From the NCBI GenBank assembly GCA_963776735.1, contig CAVZNV010000004.1, forward strand, positions 1 to 64,000: 64,000 nt of DNA, in the 5' to 3' direction. The position numbers and the translations under genes were made by a program. Positions 26,105 through 34,307 of this stretch are shown piece after piece. The notes under the pieces are model-generated. The model worked only from the letters and a program-made list of their open reading frames with translations. It was not told where the DNA came from and did no database searches. This DNA comes from PALSA-612 sp963776735. GTDB lineage: Bacteria; Actinomycetota; Thermoleophilia; Gaiellales; Gaiellaceae. The first letter of the stretch is position 1. Every line of letters begins with the position of its first letter.

Positions 26105-26926
26105 CTAGTCTCGCCGAGACAGGCCTGACGCGTGCGTCAGCCGCACCGACGCCCAGACCGGGATCACCGACAGCGCGATCACGAGGAACGCGACCACGTT
26201 GATCACCGGCAGCTGCGCGCCGCGGTTGATGTTGTTGAAGATGAAGATGGGCAGCGTGGTCTGTGCACCGGCAGTGAATGTCGTCACGATCACCTCGTCG
26301 AACGAGAGCGCGAACGCGAGCAGCGCACCGCCGACGAGCGCTGTCGAGATCGCCGGCCAGGTCACGAAGCGGAACGTCTGCCAGCCGTCGGCGCCGAGGT
26401 CCATCGACGCCTCGACCAGCGAGCCGCTCGTGCGGCGCAGCCGGGCGAGCACGTTGTTGTAGACGACGATCACGCAGAACGTCGCGTGCCCGATCACGAT
26501 CGTCAGCATCGAGAACGGCAGCCCCGGCAGCCACGACGCCTGCTGGCTCGCGAACGTGAAGAACTGCGAGAGCGCGAGCCCGGTGATGATTCCCGGCAGC
26601 GCGAGCGGCAGGATCAGGAGCAGCGACACCGCCTCGCGGCCGAAGAACCGGAAGCGGTGGACGCCGAACGCTGCCATCGACCCGAGCACGATCGCGATCG
26701 CCGTCGCCAGCAGCCCTACCTGCACGGACAGCCAGAGCGACGAGCGCACGTCCGGGTTGTTCCACGCGACCCGGAACCAGTGGAACGTCCAACCGGAGAT
26801 CGGCCAGCTCTGGATCGGCGAGCTGTTGAACGCGTAGATCGCGATCACGACCAGCGGCAGCCAGAGGAACGCCACGACCGCCACCGTCCAGACGCTCAGA
26901 CCGGCCCTGACCGCGCGCGTTTCCAT
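26105..26926 (-). CDS. potC: ABC permease, PotC-like
   Basis: A 273-residue membrane protein from ATG 26926. Six membrane spans are visible, with the permease EAA loop SLVEASMDLGADGWQTFRFVTWPAISTALVGG (about residues 167-200). The start shares one base with the stop of the other permease gene. With PotA-, PotB- and PotD-like products it forms a spermidine/putrescine-type importer. Confidence 0.88.
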   Translation of the reverse strand: METRAVRAGLSVWTVAVVAFLWLPLVVIAIYAFNSSPIQSWPISGWTFHWFRVAWNNPDVRSSLWLSVQVGLLATAIAIVLGSMAAFGVHRFRFFGREAVSLLLILPLALPGIITGLALSQFFTFASQQASWLPGLPFSMLTIVIGHATFCVIVVYNNVLARLRRTSGSLVEASMDLGADGWQTFRFVTWPAISTALVGGALLAFALSFDEVIVTTFTAGAQTTLPIFIFNNINRGAQLPVINVVAFLVIALSVIPVWASVRLTHASGLSRRD

Positions 26927-27843
26927 CAGAGGGCGTCGAAGGCGCCGAGCCGCTTGGCCGCCGCCAGGTAGAGGATCATGATCGCGACCGGCACCGCGGT
27001 CAGCGCCGCCGCCAGCGGCACATTCAGCCCCACGTTCGCCTCGACCGTCGAGCCGATCATCGACGTGCCCGGCCCGCCGCCGATCAGGGCCGGCGTGATG
27101 AAGTCGCCCAACGTCAAGGCGAACGTGAAGATCGAGCCCGCGATGACACCCGGCAGCGCGAGCGGCAGGAGGATGCTTCGAAACGTCCGTCCGCCGCGCG
27201 CGCCGAGGTCGCCGGACGCCTCGAGGTAGCTGTCAGGCACCCGCTCGATCGCCGCGAACACGGGCAGCACCATGAACGGCAGCCAGATGTACGAGAACAC
27301 GAGCCACATCGCCCAGATCGTCCCGGACAGGTGCTGGTCGGAGATCCCGACGCCGTTCAGCACCCAGTTCAGCGCCCCGGTCGTCGACAGGATCGTCCGC
27401 CACGAGTAGATGCGGACGAGGTAGCTCGACCAGAGCGGCAGCAGCACGGCGAGGAAGAGCAGCGAGCGTTGCCGGGGCGTCGCGAGCCGCGCCATGAAGT
27501 AGGCGAGCGGGAACGCGAGCACCGCGTCGGTCACCGTCACGGCCGCCGCCATCGCGACCGTCCGGCCGATGATCCGCCAGTACGTCGTGTCGCTGAACGA
27601 GAAGATCTGGCGGAAGTTGTCGAGGTTCCAGCGGTGGACGGTCTCGCTCGTGAACGGGTCGACCGCCCAGAAGCCCGCGATCAGCAGAACGACGAGCGAG
27701 CCGACGTAGATGACCGTGTACGCCGAGACCGGCGGCCCGATCAGCGCGCCCAGCCGCAGGCGCGGGCGGCGCCAGAAGGTCGCCGAGACACGGAGGCGGG
27801 CTCCTCGTGAGGAGCCCGCCTCCCGTGCGGCGTCAACTGCCAA
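26926..27843 (-). CDS. potB: ABC permease, PotB-like
   Basis: A 305-residue protein. The only usable start is TTG 27843, four bases past the stop of the binding-protein gene. The first 25 codons (MAVDAAREAGSSRGARLRV) are encoded by a perfect hairpin and are probably not a functional domain. Six membrane spans follow, with the EAA loop SYLEASGDLGARGGRTFRSILLPLALPGVIAG. The weak start and the hairpin should keep permease synthesis far below that of the binding protein. Confidence 0.85.
   Translation of the reverse strand: MAVDAAREAGSSRGARLRVSATFWRRPRLRLGALIGPPVSAYTVIYVGSLVVLLIAGFWAVDPFTSETVHRWNLDNFRQIFSFSDTTYWRIIGRTVAMAAAVTVTDAVLAFPLAYFMARLATPRQRSLLFLAVLLPLWSSYLVRIYSWRTILSTTGALNWVLNGVGISDQHLSGTIWAMWLVFSYIWLPFMVLPVFAAIERVPDSYLEASGDLGARGGRTFRSILLPLALPGVIAGSIFTFALTLGDFITPALIGGGPGTSMIGSTVEANVGLNVPLAAALTAVPVAIMILYLAAAKRLGAFDAL
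27792..27823. terminator. perfect 14-bp hairpin at the PotD/PotB gene junction
   Basis: Arms GGAGGCGGGCTCCT and its complement enclose the loop CGTG. On the minus transcript it forms about 20 bases into the PotB-like coding region, directly after the binding-protein stop at 27847. There is no U tract. It is probably a 3'-end stabiliser or attenuator that lowers permease expression relative to the binding protein. Confidence 0.7.
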
Positions 27844-27846
27844 GTG

Positions 27847-29028
27847 CTACCCCGTGATCTGCGTCCACGCCTGCTGCCACGCCGTGAAGTCGACGCAGTC
27901 TTTCCGGCCGCCCCAGCCGCAGTCGGCGATCGGGGTCTTCCAGAAGTGGATCGACCGCAGGTACGACGCGGGCGCGTTCAGGTGGTACTGCGTGCACGAG
28001 CCCGCCTGCAGCTTGTTCATGTACGGACACGCCAGCGGGTTGACCGGCGTCTCGCCGAACACGATCGCCTGCTTCGCCTGCACCTGCGGCGTCGCGGCGT
28101 ACCGCATCCACATGTACGCGCAGTTCGGATGCGGAGCCTTCGCGGCCAGCATCCACGTGTCGGCCCAGCCCGTCGCCCCTTCGCTCGGGATCTCGTCCTT
28201 GACCGGCACCTTCGCCTGCTGCAGCGTCAGCGTCTGGTACGGCCACGTCGCGCCGACGACCGCGTCCTTGTTCGTGAAGTCCTGGATCTGGTCGGACGCG
28301 TAGTTCCAGTACCGCTTGACCACCGACCGCTGAGCCTTGAGCAGGCTCACGGTCGCGTTGAACTGCGCCTTCGTCAGCTCGTACGGGTCCTTGATCCCGA
28401 GCGCCGGCTTCGTCTTCATCAGGTACAGCGCCGCGTCGGCGATCTGGATCGGGTTGTTCGGGATGCTGACCTTGCCTGCGTACTTCTTCCCGTAGATCAC
28501 GCTCCAACTCTTCGGAGCCGGCTTCACGACCTTCGTGTTGTAGAGCAGCGTGTTCGGACCCCACTGCAGCGAGATGCCGTAGTGCATGCCGTTCACGGTG
28601 TTGTGGGCCGGCGACTTGAAGTAGGGCAGGAAGTTCTTCCACTGCGGGATCAGGTTGACGTTGACGGGCACGACGTCGTGGCCGTAGATCAGCCGCAGGC
28701 TGGCATCGCCCGACGCGGAGACGAGGTCGTACTGGCCGCCACCACCGCCGCCACCGGCCCGCATGAGCGCCACCATCTGGTTCGACGAGCCCGCGTCCTT
28801 GCGGTGGATCTTGCACCCGGTCTGCTGCTCGAACTTCGTTGCGAAGCTCTTGTCCGTGTAGGCGGGCCACTCGATCACGTTCAGCGCGCCCTCTCCCTTG
28901 CCGATCTTCGTCGGCAGCGAGAACGCCTTCTTGCCGGAGCCGATACCGGTCGCCGGCAGGACGAGCGCGACGACGAGCCCGGCTGCGGCCAGGGCGAGAG
29001 CCGCCCGGCGCCTCGAGAACAGCTTCAT
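27847..29028 (-). CDS. potD: polyamine-type periplasmic/extracellular binding protein (PotD-like)
   Basis: A 393-residue protein from ATG 29028, overlapping the ATPase stop (ATGA). The N-terminal signal MKLFSRRRAALALAAAGLVV lacks a lipobox. The binding-protein core is visible in ALNVIEWPAYTDKSFATKFEQQTGCKI, VSASGDASLRLIYG, ISLQWGPNTLLYNTKVV and VVGATWPYQTLTL. A run of seven glycines encoded near 28740-28760 lies in a surface loop. Related proteins bind putrescine, spermidine or similar cations. The neighbouring amine catabolic genes support that. Confidence 0.88.
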   Translation of the reverse strand: MKLFSRRRAALALAAAGLVVALVLPATGIGSGKKAFSLPTKIGKGEGALNVIEWPAYTDKSFATKFEQQTGCKIHRKDAGSSNQMVALMRAGGGGGGGQYDLVSASGDASLRLIYGHDVVPVNVNLIPQWKNFLPYFKSPAHNTVNGMHYGISLQWGPNTLLYNTKVVKPAPKSWSVIYGKKYAGKVSIPNNPIQIADAALYLMKTKPALGIKDPYELTKAQFNATVSLLKAQRSVVKRYWNYASDQIQDFTNKDAVVGATWPYQTLTLQQAKVPVKDEIPSEGATGWADTWMLAAKAPHPNCAYMWMRYAATPQVQAKQAIVFGETPVNPLACPYMNKLQAGSCTQYHLNAPASYLRSIHFWKTPIADCGWGGRKDCVDFTAWQQAWTQITG

Positions 29029-30092
29029 TCTGTTACCTCCTCCTCTGCCTGCTGCTTGTCCGTGCCGATCGTAAACGTGCTTTCCGGCCGCCATGCCAAC
29101 ACCACGCGGCGCCCCTTCTCGTCGGCAGGCCGGGCCGACTCCGTGTTCTGGCTGACGACGGTGAGCGCGCCGCCCGCGTCGAGCCGCACGACGCACCGCG
29201 TGACGGCGCCGACGTAGACGACCTCCTCGATCACGCCCGGCTCGGTGTCGAAGCCGTCCGTGGGCGCGCCGGGCTCGAGCATCGTGATCTTCTCCGGCCG
29301 TACGGTGAACTTGGGACCGCCGCGCTCGAGGACGTTCGAGACGCCGACGAACCCGGCCACGAACTCGGTCGCCGGGTGCTCGTAGACGTCGACCGGCGTG
29401 CCGATCTGCTCGATCCGGCCGTGGTTGAAGACCGCGATCCGGTCGCTCATCGTCAGCGCCTCTTCCTGGTCGTGCGTGACGTAGACGAAGGTGATGCCGA
29501 CGTTGCGCTGGATCGACTTCAGCTCGGTCTGCATCTGCACGCGGAGCTTGAGGTCGAGCGCGCCGAGCGGCTCGTCGAGCAGCAGCACGCGCGGGTTGTT
29601 GACGATCGCCCGCGCGAGCGCGACACGCTGGCGCTGACCGCCGGAGAGCTGGGACGGCTTGCGCTTCTCGAGGTCGCCGAGCCGGACGATCTCGAGCACC
29701 TTGCGCGTCCGCTCGGCGCGCTGCTTGCGGTCGACACCCTTCACCTTCAGCCCGTACTCGACGTTCTCGCCGACGGTCATGTGCGGGAAGAGCGCGTAGT
29801 CCTGGAAGACCGTGTTCACGTCGCGCCCGTACGGCGGCTTGCGCGCAACGTCCTCGCCGCCGAGCACGATCCGGCCCGAGTCGGGCTGCTCGAATCCGGC
29901 GATCAGGCGGAGCGTCGTCGTCTTGCCCGAGCCGGACGGGCCGAGCATCGTGAAGAACTCGCCCCGCAGCACCTCCAGGTCGATGCCGTCGACCGCGACG
30001 ACATCGCCGTACGTCTTCCGCAGCGACTCGAGGCCGATGTCGACCGCGGGAGCGGACTGCCGCTCGACCCGCTCACGTGCCTCGACCGTCAC
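29025..30092 (-). CDS. potA: ABC ATPase, PotA-like
   Basis: A 355-residue protein from GTG 30092, which overlaps the upstream propeller gene's stop. Walker A is GPSGSGKTT (about residues 51-59), the Q-loop is in VFQDYALFPHM, the signature is LSGGQRQRVALARA, Walker B is VLLLDEPLGALD and the switch is VTHDQEEA. A TOBE domain follows (KFTVRPEKITML to the end). It energises uptake through the two permeases downstream. Confidence 0.93.
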   Translation of the reverse strand: MTVEARERVERQSAPAVDIGLESLRKTYGDVVAVDGIDLEVLRGEFFTMLGPSGSGKTTTLRLIAGFEQPDSGRIVLGGEDVARKPPYGRDVNTVFQDYALFPHMTVGENVEYGLKVKGVDRKQRAERTRKVLEIVRLGDLEKRKPSQLSGGQRQRVALARAIVNNPRVLLLDEPLGALDLKLRVQMQTELKSIQRNVGITFVYVTHDQEEALTMSDRIAVFNHGRIEQIGTPVDVYEHPATEFVAGFVGVSNVLERGGPKFTVRPEKITMLEPGAPTDGFDTEPGVIEEVVYVGAVTRCVVRLDAGGALTVVSQNTESARPADEKGRRVVLAWRPESTFTIGTDKQQAEEEVTE

Positions 30093-32200
30093 CCCGGCGA
30101 TTGTACGGGGGCGAGAATCCAGGTCAGGCCGCCGTCGTGCGAGCTCCAGTCGACGGTGGCCGCAGCCGACGCGTCACCCGAGAGGTAGGTGCCGCGGACG
30201 ACGAGCTGCGATCCGACCACGCGGATCGACCGGACGACCGAGGTCATCGGGCCCATCGGCAGCGTCACCACGCGCGGCGTCGACCCCGTGGCGACGATCA
30301 CCTGCGGTGGCCGCCCGTAGCGGTCGACGAGTGCCGCCGCGCCGCCGTCGACGAGCGCGGCCGAGACGATCCGCCCGTCCGTCGTCGCAAGCCTGGTCGA
30401 CGAGCGCAGGCCGGGAGCCGCCTGGTAGAGGCCGGTGTCCGTCCACCAGTAGAGGACGCCGACCCTACCGACGAAGTGGTCGCCGATCACGGCCTGGCGC
30501 CACGTGCGGCCGCCGTTCTGCGTCCACAGCTGGCGCGTCGCACACTGGCACGCAGGGCCAGGCGAGCCGACGCTGATCACCCCCGTCGTCGCCGACAGGC
30601 GCAGCACCCGCGACGCGTACCGCGGGTAGATGCGGCGCCAGTGCTTGCCTCCGTCGTCGGTCGAGTAGACGCCGTCCTCCCGGCTCTGCCACTCGTGCTT
30701 CACGTCGACCGCACTCGTGTACCGGCTCAGCGCCGCCGCCGGCCGGCCGTGGTCGACCGGGAAGGCGCGGGAGCCGACTCCGTGCATCGACGCCACGAAC
30801 AGCATCCGCGGCAGCGCGGTCGGAGGCGCGAACGAGATGCCCTGCATCGGCTCGCGTACCTGGACTCGGCCGGTGCGGGCGTCGATGCCGAGCAGCGCTT
30901 CGTTCACGCCGGACAGGTCCTTCACCGGCAGCGGCACCCAGACGGTGCGGCCGGCGACCGTCGGAGACGGGTAGAGCGTCGCGTCGCCGAGCGCGGTCCG
31001 CCAGGCGATCGTCGGGCGGCAGGTCGAGTCGAGCTGGATTCGCACGAGCTTCGACGCGGTGACGACGAAGAACGAGTGGTACGCGGCCGACCACGTCGGC
31101 TGGGTCAGGAGCGGCGCGCCCGGGTCGGCGTTCTGCAGCTTCAGCGACCAGACCGGGCCGCTCGAGACCGAGTCGGCGTTCCAGGCGAAGAACATGCCGT
31201 TCTTCGCCTGCGCCGCGACGAGCTCGCCGCAACCGGGCATGTCCGCCACGACCGGGGAGCCGACGAAGTCGAGGTCGGCGAAGCCCGTCAGGACGGGCGC
31301 GTCGGCGGCCTCGACGTCGAGGCCAGGCGACAGCTCGACGATGTGCTCGCCGTAACCCGCCGCCTCGCTGAACGAGGAGCCCGTGTTCGAACCGCCCTCG
31401 AACGCGTTGCCGGTGACGACGAAGATCGCCTGGCGCGAGGCGCTGTACGCGACGCCGCCCCAGCCCCAGATGCCACCGCCGCCGCCCTGCGCGTCAGGCA
31501 CGCTCGTCCAGCTCGACACGGAGCGGTCGGCAAGCGAGACGCGGAAGAGCTTTCCCTCCATCGGCTGGTCGCAGTACGAGCCAGTGCCGGCGTAGATCGA
31601 CCCGTCCGCGTCGAGCAGCGCACCCCAGACGAGCTCGCGCTTGTAGTCCTTGTAGAGCACGACCGGCCAGCCCTGCTTCTCGGCGCCGGTGGCGAGGTCG
31701 AGCGCGTGCAGGCGGCCGAACGCGTCCGCGACGTAGATCGCCCTCGTTGCGGGGTCGATCACCGGCGTCCCGGTGAGGCCGAAGCCGTCCGGGATCTGCG
31801 GGCAGGACGGGAGCGTGAACCGCCCGAGATCGACGCGCCAGCGAACGTACCCGTTCGCCGCCAGGGCATAGAGGAATCCGTCCGCCGTGCCGACGTAGAC
31901 CGTCGTGTCGCCGGCGCGCGGCACGTTGTGCGCCACGAGCGGCTGGCCCGTGATCGTGCCGGGCAGCGGCGCGAACCAGCTCGTGTTCAGCTTCCCGACG
32001 GATGCCGTGGTCGCACCCGGCCGACCGGGTCCGCCACCGAAGGTCAGCCAGCCGGTCACCGCGGCCGCCGCCGGCGCAGCGCCAGATCCGGACCTGTCCG
32101 ACCTTGCAACACTGTGTTGCAAGGCAGCGGTGCCGGCCGACGTGCCGGTGAGAGCGAGCGCGAGAGCGCCGAGAGCTAGGACGCGGCCGCGGTGCGGAAT
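30089..32200 (-). CDS. secreted beta-propeller (PQQ-like/photosynthesis-BNR type) protein
   Basis: About 700 residues. A signal peptide (RVLALGALALALTG) is clear but no ATG, GTG or TTG precedes it in frame. The first plausible initiator is ATT 32200 with GGCGAGGAG about ten bases upstream, so the start is uncertain. The mature part carries repeated PQQ-like blades (VYVGTADGFLYALAANGYVRWRVDL, IYVADAFGRLHALDLATGAEK), then WD/BNR-type units (DGVYSTDDGGKHWRRIYP, LWTQNGGRTWRQAV). A palindromic repeat encodes LQHSVARS directly after the signal peptide. It overlaps the PotA-like start (GTGA), so an extracellular sensor or enzyme is coexpressed with the polyamine importer. Its function is unknown. 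Confidence 0.7.
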   Translation of the reverse strand: MPHRGRVLALGALALALTGTSAGTAALQHSVARSDRSGSGAAPAAAAVTGWLTFGGGPGRPGATTASVGKLNTSWFAPLPGTITGQPLVAHNVPRAGDTTVYVGTADGFLYALAANGYVRWRVDLGRFTLPSCPQIPDGFGLTGTPVIDPATRAIYVADAFGRLHALDLATGAEKQGWPVVLYKDYKRELVWGALLDADGSIYAGTGSYCDQPMEGKLFRVSLADRSVSSWTSVPDAQGGGGGIWGWGGVAYSASRQAIFVVTGNAFEGGSNTGSSFSEAAGYGEHIVELSPGLDVEAADAPVLTGFADLDFVGSPVVADMPGCGELVAAQAKNGMFFAWNADSVSSGPVWSLKLQNADPGAPLLTQPTWSAAYHSFFVVTASKLVRIQLDSTCRPTIAWRTALGDATLYPSPTVAGRTVWVPLPVKDLSGVNEALLGIDARTGRVQVREPMQGISFAPPTALPRMLFVASMHGVGSRAFPVDHGRPAAALSRYTSAVDVKHEWQSREDGVYSTDDGGKHWRRIYPRYASRVLRLSATTGVISVGSPGPACQCATRQLWTQNGGRTWRQAVIGDHFVGRVGVLYWWTDTGLYQAAPGLRSSTRLATTDGRIVSAALVDGGAAALVDRYGRPPQVIVATGSTPRVVTLPMGPMTSVVRSIRVVGSQLVVRGTYLSGDASAAATVDWSSHDGGLTWILAPVQSPG
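32102..32124. repeat. palindromic repeat, copy 7, inside a coding region
   Basis: A perfect copy with arms CCTTGCAACAC and GTGTTGCAAGG around base 32113. On the minus strand it is read in frame as AALQHSVARS, between signal peptide and first propeller blade, a place that tolerates insertions. Confidence 0.9.
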
Positions 32201-33207
32201 GTCGGGACGATCTCCTCGCCGTACGCGGAGAGCGTCTCTTCCTGGCCCTCCGTCATCAGATAGATGTTCCACTGGTCGACGCCTGCCGCCTCGAGGCGGC
32301 GCAGCTTCTCGGCGTGCTGCTCGGGCGTGCCGAGGACGCAGAAGCGCTCGCACGTCTCGTCGCTGACCTGCTCGCCGTGCTCCGCACCCATGCGGCTGTG
32401 CTCGGAGTAGTCGTAGTTGTCGCGCTTCATCCGTTCGACGTAGTCCGTGAGCGACGCGGGCAGATCGGCCTTGTCGTACTTGGACAGGAGGTCGAAGACG
32501 TGGTTCGAGACCATCGCCGGGAACCAGCGCACCTGCTCGCACGCCGCGGCGATGTCCTCGGACACGTGCGCCGGCGCGCAGCACATGACCTTCAGCTCGG
32601 ACGGGTCGCGTCCCGCTTCCTCGGCCGCCCGGCGCACCTGGCCGACGATCCACTCGACGATCTCCGGATCGGCGAGCTGGATGATGACGCCGTCCGCGCA
32701 GCGGCCCGCGATCGCGAGCACCTTCGGCCCGTAACCCGCGACGTAGACCGGTACCGGCGGCGGCTTTTCGGCGAGGCCGTTCATCCACGCGAGCTCGATG
32801 TCCGTGTCGTTCCAGTGCACCGACTCGCCGCGCATCAGTGCCCGAATCGCCGTCACCGAGCGCTCGAACTCGGCGACCTTCACCGGCTGGAGGCCGATCG
32901 TCCGCCGCGCGGAGTCGCCGCGACCGATGCCCATGATCATCCGCCCGCCCGAGATGTCCTGCAGCGTCGCGAAGCCGCTCGCGGTCACGGTCGGCTCGCG
33001 CGTCCCCGGGTTGGTCACGTTCAGGCCGAGGTGCAGCGTCGACGTCTCGAGCGCCGCCATGGTCAGCAGCGGGTACGGCTCCTGCCAGAGGATGTGCGAG
33101 TCGTACGTCCAGCCGTACTGGAAGCCGCTCTGCTCGGCCAGCTTGAGCAGCTCGACGAGCCGGCTCGCGGGCGGATCGGGCAGGACGGTGACGCCGAAGC
33201 TGAGCAC
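32176..33207 (-). CDS. F420-dependent luciferase-like oxidoreductase (TIGR03842-like)
   Basis: A 343-residue protein from GTG 33207 (LSFGVTVLPDPPASRLVELLKLAEQ). The TIM-barrel luciferase-like monooxygenase pattern is seen in GFQYGWTYDSHI, LHLGLNVTNPGTREPTVTASGFATLQDISGGRMIMGIGRGDSA and PVYVAGYGPKVLAIAGRCADGVI. The match is to the F420-using branch common in actinobacteria, not to bacterial luciferase itself. The substrate is unknown. Its 3' end overlaps the presumed start of the propeller gene by about 25 bases, so both may lie on one transcript. Confidence 0.85.
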   Translation of the reverse strand: MLSFGVTVLPDPPASRLVELLKLAEQSGFQYGWTYDSHILWQEPYPLLTMAALETSTLHLGLNVTNPGTREPTVTASGFATLQDISGGRMIMGIGRGDSARRTIGLQPVKVAEFERSVTAIRALMRGESVHWNDTDIELAWMNGLAEKPPPVPVYVAGYGPKVLAIAGRCADGVIIQLADPEIVEWIVGQVRRAAEEAGRDPSELKVMCCAPAHVSEDIAAACEQVRWFPAMVSNHVFDLLSKYDKADLPASLTDYVERMKRDNYDYSEHSRMGAEHGEQVSDETCERFCVLGTPEQHAEKLRRLEAAGVDQWNIYLMTEGQEETLSAYGEEIVPTFRTAAAS

Positions 33208-33235
33208 GAGGGCCGGAGGATAACCCCGGCCGCGC

Positions 33236-34288
33236 CTACCGGGCGAACGTGACCTTGCTCAGCCCGCTCGGGCGGTCCGGGTCGAGGCGCTTCGCGCGCG
33301 CGAGCGCCCACGCGAAGAGCTGGCCCGGGACGACCGAGAGCAGCGGCGACAAGAGCGGCGACGGCGGCTTCGGCACGGGCAAGAGGTAGTCCGGATCGGC
33401 GATCCAGTCGGCGGCCGCGCCGCTCGCGAGCAGCGTCGCGCCGGTCTCGCGAACCCGCGCCGCCGCCTCGAGCAACGCAGGCAGCGTCTCGTCGTGCGAC
33501 GCGATCGCCCAGACCGGGAAGAACGGGTCGAGCGCCGCGACCGGGCCGTGCGCGAGGTCGGTGGCCGTGAGCGGCTCGGCCGCGACCCGGCAGGTCTCGA
33601 GCAGCTTGAGCGCGATCTCGCGCGCGGTCGAGAGCTCGACGCCGCGGCCGATCACGAACATCCGGCCGACGAACGCGAACGGCAGCGCCACCGACGGGAT
33701 CTTCTCCTCCAGCTCGGGAATCGTCCGGTCGAGAGCCTCGATCGTCGTGCGCAGCTCGTCGGCGCAGCGCTTGCCCTCGCCGGCCATGTGCCCGGCGAGC
33801 AGCAGCAGCGCGGCCAGGGTGTTCACGTACGTCTTCGTCGCCGCGACCGCGCGCTCGGGACCGGCGCCGAGGGGCAGGAGCGCCTCGGCGGCGCGCGCCA
33901 GGTCGGAATGCTCGTCGTTCGTGATCGCGATCGTGAACGCGCCGGCCCGCCGCGCTCGCGCAACGTACTCGACGACGTCCGGCGTTCGGCCTGACTGCGA
34001 CAGCCCGATCACGATCGACCCGGCCATGTCCAGCTCGGTGCCGTAGTAGACGGTGAGCGAGATCGAGTCGCGGAGCGCCGTCAGCCGCGGGAGCAGCCCG
34101 AAGGCGTAGACGCCGTACGAGGCGGCGTTGTCGGACGACCCGTGGCCGACCATGCGGACGAGGCTGCCGCCGTGCTCTCGCGCCGCCGCGGCGATGCGCG
34201 CGATCTCGTCGTCGTGCGCGAGCAGACCCTCGAGCGCGCGCGGCTGCTCGCGGATCTCCGCCAGGAACTGGGTGCCGAGCTCGGCCAC
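33236..34288 (-). CDS. SIS-domain amino-sugar isomerase/deaminase (GlmS C-terminal-like)
   Basis: A 350-residue protein from GTG 34288 (VAELGTQFLAEIREQPRALEGLL). Two SIS domains are present: VRMVGHGSSDNAASYGVYAFG with IVIGLSQSGRTPDVVEYVARA, then FVIGRGVELSTAREIALKLLETC with ATDLAHGPVAAL. The glutaminase domain of GlmS is absent, as in AgaS- or NagB-II-type deaminases. It follows NagA by 19 bases, so its likely role is to convert the glucosamine-6-phosphate made by NagA to fructose-6-phosphate and ammonia. Confidence 0.85.
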   Translation of the reverse strand: MAELGTQFLAEIREQPRALEGLLAHDDEIARIAAAAREHGGSLVRMVGHGSSDNAASYGVYAFGLLPRLTALRDSISLTVYYGTELDMAGSIVIGLSQSGRTPDVVEYVARARRAGAFTIAITNDEHSDLARAAEALLPLGAGPERAVAATKTYVNTLAALLLLAGHMAGEGKRCADELRTTIEALDRTIPELEEKIPSVALPFAFVGRMFVIGRGVELSTAREIALKLLETCRVAAEPLTATDLAHGPVAALDPFFPVWAIASHDETLPALLEAAARVRETGATLLASGAAADWIADPDYLLPVPKPPSPLLSPLLSVVPGQLFAWALARAKRLDPDRPSGLSKVTFAR

Positions 34289-34307
34289 CGGTTCCGCCCC
34301 GTCCGTC

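Noticed and set aside
28737..28760. Glycine-coding run as a microsatellite or regulatory repeat
   Set aside because: It is a short in-frame Gly stretch within the PotD-like protein and has no wider repetition.
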